A stretch of DNA of 64,000 bases, taken from the NCBI GenBank assembly GCA_030035585.1, contig CM057482.1, positions 59,710,828 through 59,774,827 of the forward strand, given 5' to 3'. The translations under genes and the position numbers were made by a program. Below, one piece after another: positions 60,890-64,000 of this stretch (the stretch's first letter is position 1; every line of letters starts with the position of its first letter). The notes beneath the pieces were generated by a model that worked only from the letters and a program-made list of their open reading frames with translations, searched no databases and was not told where the DNA came from. The stretch is from Dugong dugon (Eukaryota > Chordata > Mammalia > Sirenia > Dugongidae).

Positions 60890-61842
60890 CATCCAAAATA
60901 AAACACCAGATGACCTTCCAGTAGAAGAAAAGGAACTAGACCTAACTGATAGGGAATTCAAATCCCTAATATTCAGAATAATCCAAGAGTTGAAGCAAAA
61001 AGCAGACAAAAATGAGGAAAAAATAGACCAATTCATGGAAAAGGTAGACAAATTCATGGAAAATACAGACAAAAAATGGAAGAATTCAAGAAAATAATAC
61101 AGGAACAAAATGATAAATTCACAACTAGAAATACAAAAACAACAATTAGAAATCGAGAAGATAAACAAGATTTCAGAAATGGACAGTGTCATAGAAGGGC
61201 TGAGAAGCAGGTTTGAAACGATGGAAGATACGATCAGTGAAACTGAAGAAAAAAATTGGATACAACTCTGAGAAAAAATCAGAAAAAAGAATGAAGAAAC
61301 CCTGAGAATTATGTGGGATACAATCAAAAGCAAAAATCTGCAAGTGATCGGAGTTTCAGAATAGGGAGAGAAAACAGAAAACACAGAGAGGATCACTGAA
61401 GAATTGCTGACAGAAAACTTCCCCAATATCCTGAAAGATGAAAAGCTGGCCATCCAAGAAGCTCAACAAACCCCATATAGGACAGACCCCAAAAGGAAAT
61501 CACAAAGGCATATCATAATCACACTCGATAAAACCAAAGACAAACAAACACTCCTGAGAGCAGCTCAAGAAAAACAAAAAGTCACATACAGGAGAAACAA
61601 TAAGACTGACCTCGGATTATTCAGCAGAAACCATGTAGGCAAGAAGGCAATGGGATGACATATATATAACCTTGACAGAAAAAAACTGCCAGCCAAGAAT
61701 AATATACCCTGCAAAACTCTCGTTCAAATATGATGGTGAAATTAGGTCATTTCCAGATAAACAGAAATTAAGGGACTATGCAAAAACCAAACCAAACTTA
61801 CAAGACTTATTAAAGGGAGTCCTTCGATCTGAGAACAAATAA
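60890..61842 (+). pseudogene. L1 ORF1 relic (better preserved copy)
   Basis: Reads DDLPVEEKELDLTDREFKS, then a coiled coil (ELKQKADKNEEKIDQFMEK). The central and C-terminal RNA-binding parts are readable at 61404-61658 (TENFPNILKDEKLAIQEAQ, RHIIITLDKTKDKQTLLRA) and about 61720-61842, ending at TAA 61840-61842. A few stops and shifts remain (for example after NSRK near 61098). Confidence 0.85.
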
Positions 61843-62030
61843 CATCAGACCACAGGCTGAACACAGGACACCGGATTTTACTAGCCAGATACCAACCTAG
61901 GAAATGAACACTTAAGGACTATGCAAAACCAAAAGAATTATAACAGGGAACCAGAAAAGTTAATCTGTAAATGACAACAGAATCAGAACAATCAAAGAGG
62001 GAATAAATGGTGTAGGTATAGAACCTTCTA

Positions 62031-62492
62031 ATGAAGAGGAAAGCAAGGCGATACCAAGTAATAATAGACTGCTTCAAATCTAGGAAAACAAGGGTAAATT
62101 CCAAGGTAACCACAAAGAAAGTCAGCAGACTTACTCATCAAAATAAAGAAGAAAAACATAAAGTCTCAGTAAAAACAAAACCTGCAAGAACAGAAGAAAT
62201 GAAAAAAAATGCACAAACAAAAGGAACTCAGCACAGGAGAGTAAAAGGAACAAAGAAAACGTCAGTGCCACCAAAAAAAAAAAAAAAAAAAAAAAAAAAA
62301 CCACTACAAAATGCAATCCCACTCCTAGGCATATATCCTAGAGAAACAAGAGCTGTCAAACAAATAGACATATGCACACCCATATTCATTGCAGCACTGT
62401 TCACAAGAGCAAAAAGATGGAAACAACCTAGACGCCCATCAACAGATGAACGGATAAAGAAACTATGGTACATACATACAACAGAGTATTAG
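62031..62492 (+). pseudogene. Chimeric open frame across the L1 deletion (153 codons)
   Basis: The frame starts in the inter-ORF gap (MKRKARRYQVIIDCFKSRK), runs through a 28-A tract (62273-62300) as poly-lysine, and enters the ORF2 C-terminus ([19 protein letters not shown], then RWKQPRRPSTDERIKKLWY). It exists because of the deletion and the A-tract length. No sign of promoter or selection. Confidence 0.7.
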
Positions 62493-63916
62493 GCAAAGAT
62501 AAAGAACAATGATGAATCTGTGAAGTATCTCATTACATGGATGAAAGTGGAGGGCATTATGCCGTGTGAAAGAAGTCAATCACAAAAGGACAAATATTGT
62601 ATAAGACCTCTATTGTAAAAACTCATGTAAAAGTCCACACACAAAAGGAAACAATATTTGTTGGTTACAAGGGATGGGAGGGGTGGGGGGAACTAAATAG
62701 ACAATAGATAAGTGGTAACTTTGGTGAAGGGTACGAAAGTACACAATACTGGGGAAGCCAGCACAACTTGTACAAGGAAAGGTCATGGAAGCTCCATAGA
62801 TACATCTAAACTACCTGAGGGGCTGAACTGCTGGGCACAGGGCTGTGGGGACCATGATCTCGAGGAACATCTAGCTCAATTGCCATAACACAGTTTATAA
62901 ACACAATGTTCTACATTCTACTTTGGTGAGTAGCATCTGAGGTCTTAAAACCCTGTGAGCAGCCATCTAAGATACTCCACTGGTCTCACCCCTTTGGGAG
63001 CAAGGGAGAATGAAGAGAACAAGATACAAGGAAAAGTCTAGTCCAAAGGACTAACGGACCACAGCTACCACAGCCTCCACCAGACTGAGTCCAGTATAGC
63101 TAGATGGTGCCTGGCTACCACCACTGACTGCTCTGATCGGGATCACAATAGAGGGTCCTGGACAGAGCTGGAAAATAATGTACAACAAAATTCTAACTCA
63201 CAAAAGAAAGGACCAGATTTACTGGCCTGACAGACTGGAGAAACCCCGAGAGTATGGCCCCAAATACCGTTTTAGCTCAGTGGTGAAGTCACTCCCAAAG
63301 TTCAACATTCAGCCGGGGATTGGACAGTCTCATAAAACAAAACAGGACTAATGAGGCACAGCAGTCCAGGGACAAGGACTAGAAGGCAGAAGGGGACAGG
63401 AAAGCTGGTGATAGGGAACCCAAGGTTGAGAAGGGACAGTGTTGACATGTCGTGGGGTTAACTATTGTCATAGGGAAATATGTGTACTGTTTAATGAGAA
63501 ACTATCTGTTCTGCAAACCTTCATCTAAAGTACAAAAAAAAAAAAAAAGAATTATCCATGTGAGATCAAATTGACAACAGCAACTCAAAAGGTTTGACAG
63601 AAAGCCTACAGGGCAGTGAGTTGAAGATAATGGTGATGGAATAATTTGGAAAAGGATAGTGAGAATAGCAGCACAACGGGAAAAATGTAATCGATGTCAC
63701 TGAATTGTACACGTAGAAACTTTTGAAATGGTGTAACTTTGGCTATGTATATTTTCACCAAAAAAAAGGTCCTCCAAAGTTGAGAAGAAAGAGTGTTGAC
63801 ATGTCGTGGGGTTGTTAACCAATGTCATAAAACAATATTTGTACTGACTGTTTAATGAGAAACTATTTGTTCTGTAAACCTTCATCTAAAGAACAATAAA
63901 AAAAAGTTTTTTTTTT

Positions 63917-64000
63917 AAATCACCTATACAAGACCAAATGGTCAACAATTACTTTAAAACAAAAATGAGATTTTAAGGGGGCAGGGAAACTAGATTAATG
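63917..64000 (+). mobile_element. L1 3'UTR, right part of the element at 57393-59375
   Basis: The acaagaccaaatggtcaac block matches 55250-55275 in another L1 3'UTR. It continues past the window end. Confidence 0.7.

Larger units (their letters stand above)
59364..63928 (+). mobile_element. ORF2-deleted L1, 4.5 kb, with 12-bp target duplication
   Basis: AAATCAACTATA (59364-59375) and AAATCACCTATA (63917-63928) bracket 59376-63916. Order: 5'UTR with YY1-like word and one or two pyrimidine-rich units, ORF1 relic (about 60890-61842), inter-ORF gap of 468 bp, ORF2 ATG at 62311, then an immediate jump to the last ~85 codons of ORF2 and a 3'UTR whose end module is duplicated. Against the 28679 copy, about 3.5 kb (31876-35373) is missing. 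It is inserted in the 3'UTR of an older L1. Confidence 0.9.
1..64000 (-). other. HERC2: HERC2 gene body (N-terminal part; both ends outside the window)
   Basis: Fourteen minus-strand exons together encode about 778 residues that I recognise as HERC2, a giant HECT-type E3 ubiquitin ligase with three RCC1-like domains that acts in DNA-damage signalling, centrosome and protein-turnover pathways (known for the family). Seen here: the acidic/lysine-rich N-terminal stretch, a helical region, and RLD1 with its repeated G-x-V-x-S-W-G and G-R-L-G-H-G blade motifs. All splice borders are AG/GT and intron phases match from exon to exon. Introns from 5' to 3' are about 15162, 3471, 721, 1807, 522, 1515, 2315, 238, 2435, 88, 2060, 2278 and 5868 bp. 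The start codon exon lies beyond position 64000 and the rest of the gene lies before position 1. The HECT domain is not in the window. Confidence 0.95.

Noticed and set aside
62031..62492. New fusion gene (basic N-terminus, poly-Lys, ORF2 end)
   Set aside because: It depends on the exact length of a 28-A run and an L1 deletion; two-copy comparison of the first part shows no amino-acid constraint.
41649..64000. First coding exon or CpG-island promoter of HERC2 upstream
   Set aside because: No frame with the HERC2 N-terminal start and no CpG-rich block was seen; the interval is intron and repeats.

Overview
This is mammalian nuclear DNA lying wholly inside one large gene, HERC2 (giant E3 ubiquitin ligase), which is read on the minus strand. 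Fourteen coding exons are recognisable. They run from about residue 63 to about residue 840 of a protein of roughly 4,830 residues, and cover the N-terminal helical segment and the whole first RCC1-like beta-propeller. Every exon has AG/GT borders, no exon contains a stop or frameshift, and the phases join without a break. It therefore looks like the working gene and not one of the HERC2 duplicon pseudogenes known in primates. The first coding exon, promoter and 5'UTR are not here; the most 5' exon present is at 41511-41648, and 41649-64000 is intron of at least 22 kb.

The organism is very probably an afrotherian, most likely elephant-like (inference). At least 14 full or partial copies of a tRNA-derived SINE match my memory of AfroSINE. 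There are also an RTE-type LINE that shares its 3' tail with that SINE, several fairly young L1s with an unusual architecture, and MaLR/MLT1-like solo LTRs, next to older shared mammalian repeats (MIR, old L1M, hAT-like).

Layout. 0.8-28.6 kb: thirteen of the fourteen exons, with introns from 88 bp upward. The 5.9-kb intron between the two most 3' exons is almost all L1 and SINE. A CA/CCCCC minisatellite lies at 16.4-16.8 kb and a solo LTR with a clean 5-bp target duplication at 20.0-20.5 kb. 28.7-36.6 kb: a nearly full-length, inactivated L1 of 7.9 kb. 37.2-40.1 kb: a 5'-truncated L1 with an intact ORF2 C-terminal frame. 41.5 kb: the most 5' exon. 43.4-44.1 kb: a stack of SINEs, two at one target site and one nested inside another. 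44.6-46.8 kb: a 5'-truncated RTE. 49-64 kb: a nest of L1s, including a 4.5-kb L1 that keeps its 5'UTR, ORF1 relics and 3'UTR but has lost almost all of ORF2.

All recognised L1 pieces are antisense to HERC2, while most SINEs and the long RTE are sense. I found no second cellular gene, no rRNA or functional tRNA gene, no CRISPR array and no convincing new biological system. The most unusual material is the L1 architecture (tandem 5'UTR units, a 450-470-bp gap between ORFs, mosaic 3'UTR, ORF2-less derivative) and a small terminal-inverted-repeat element present twice.
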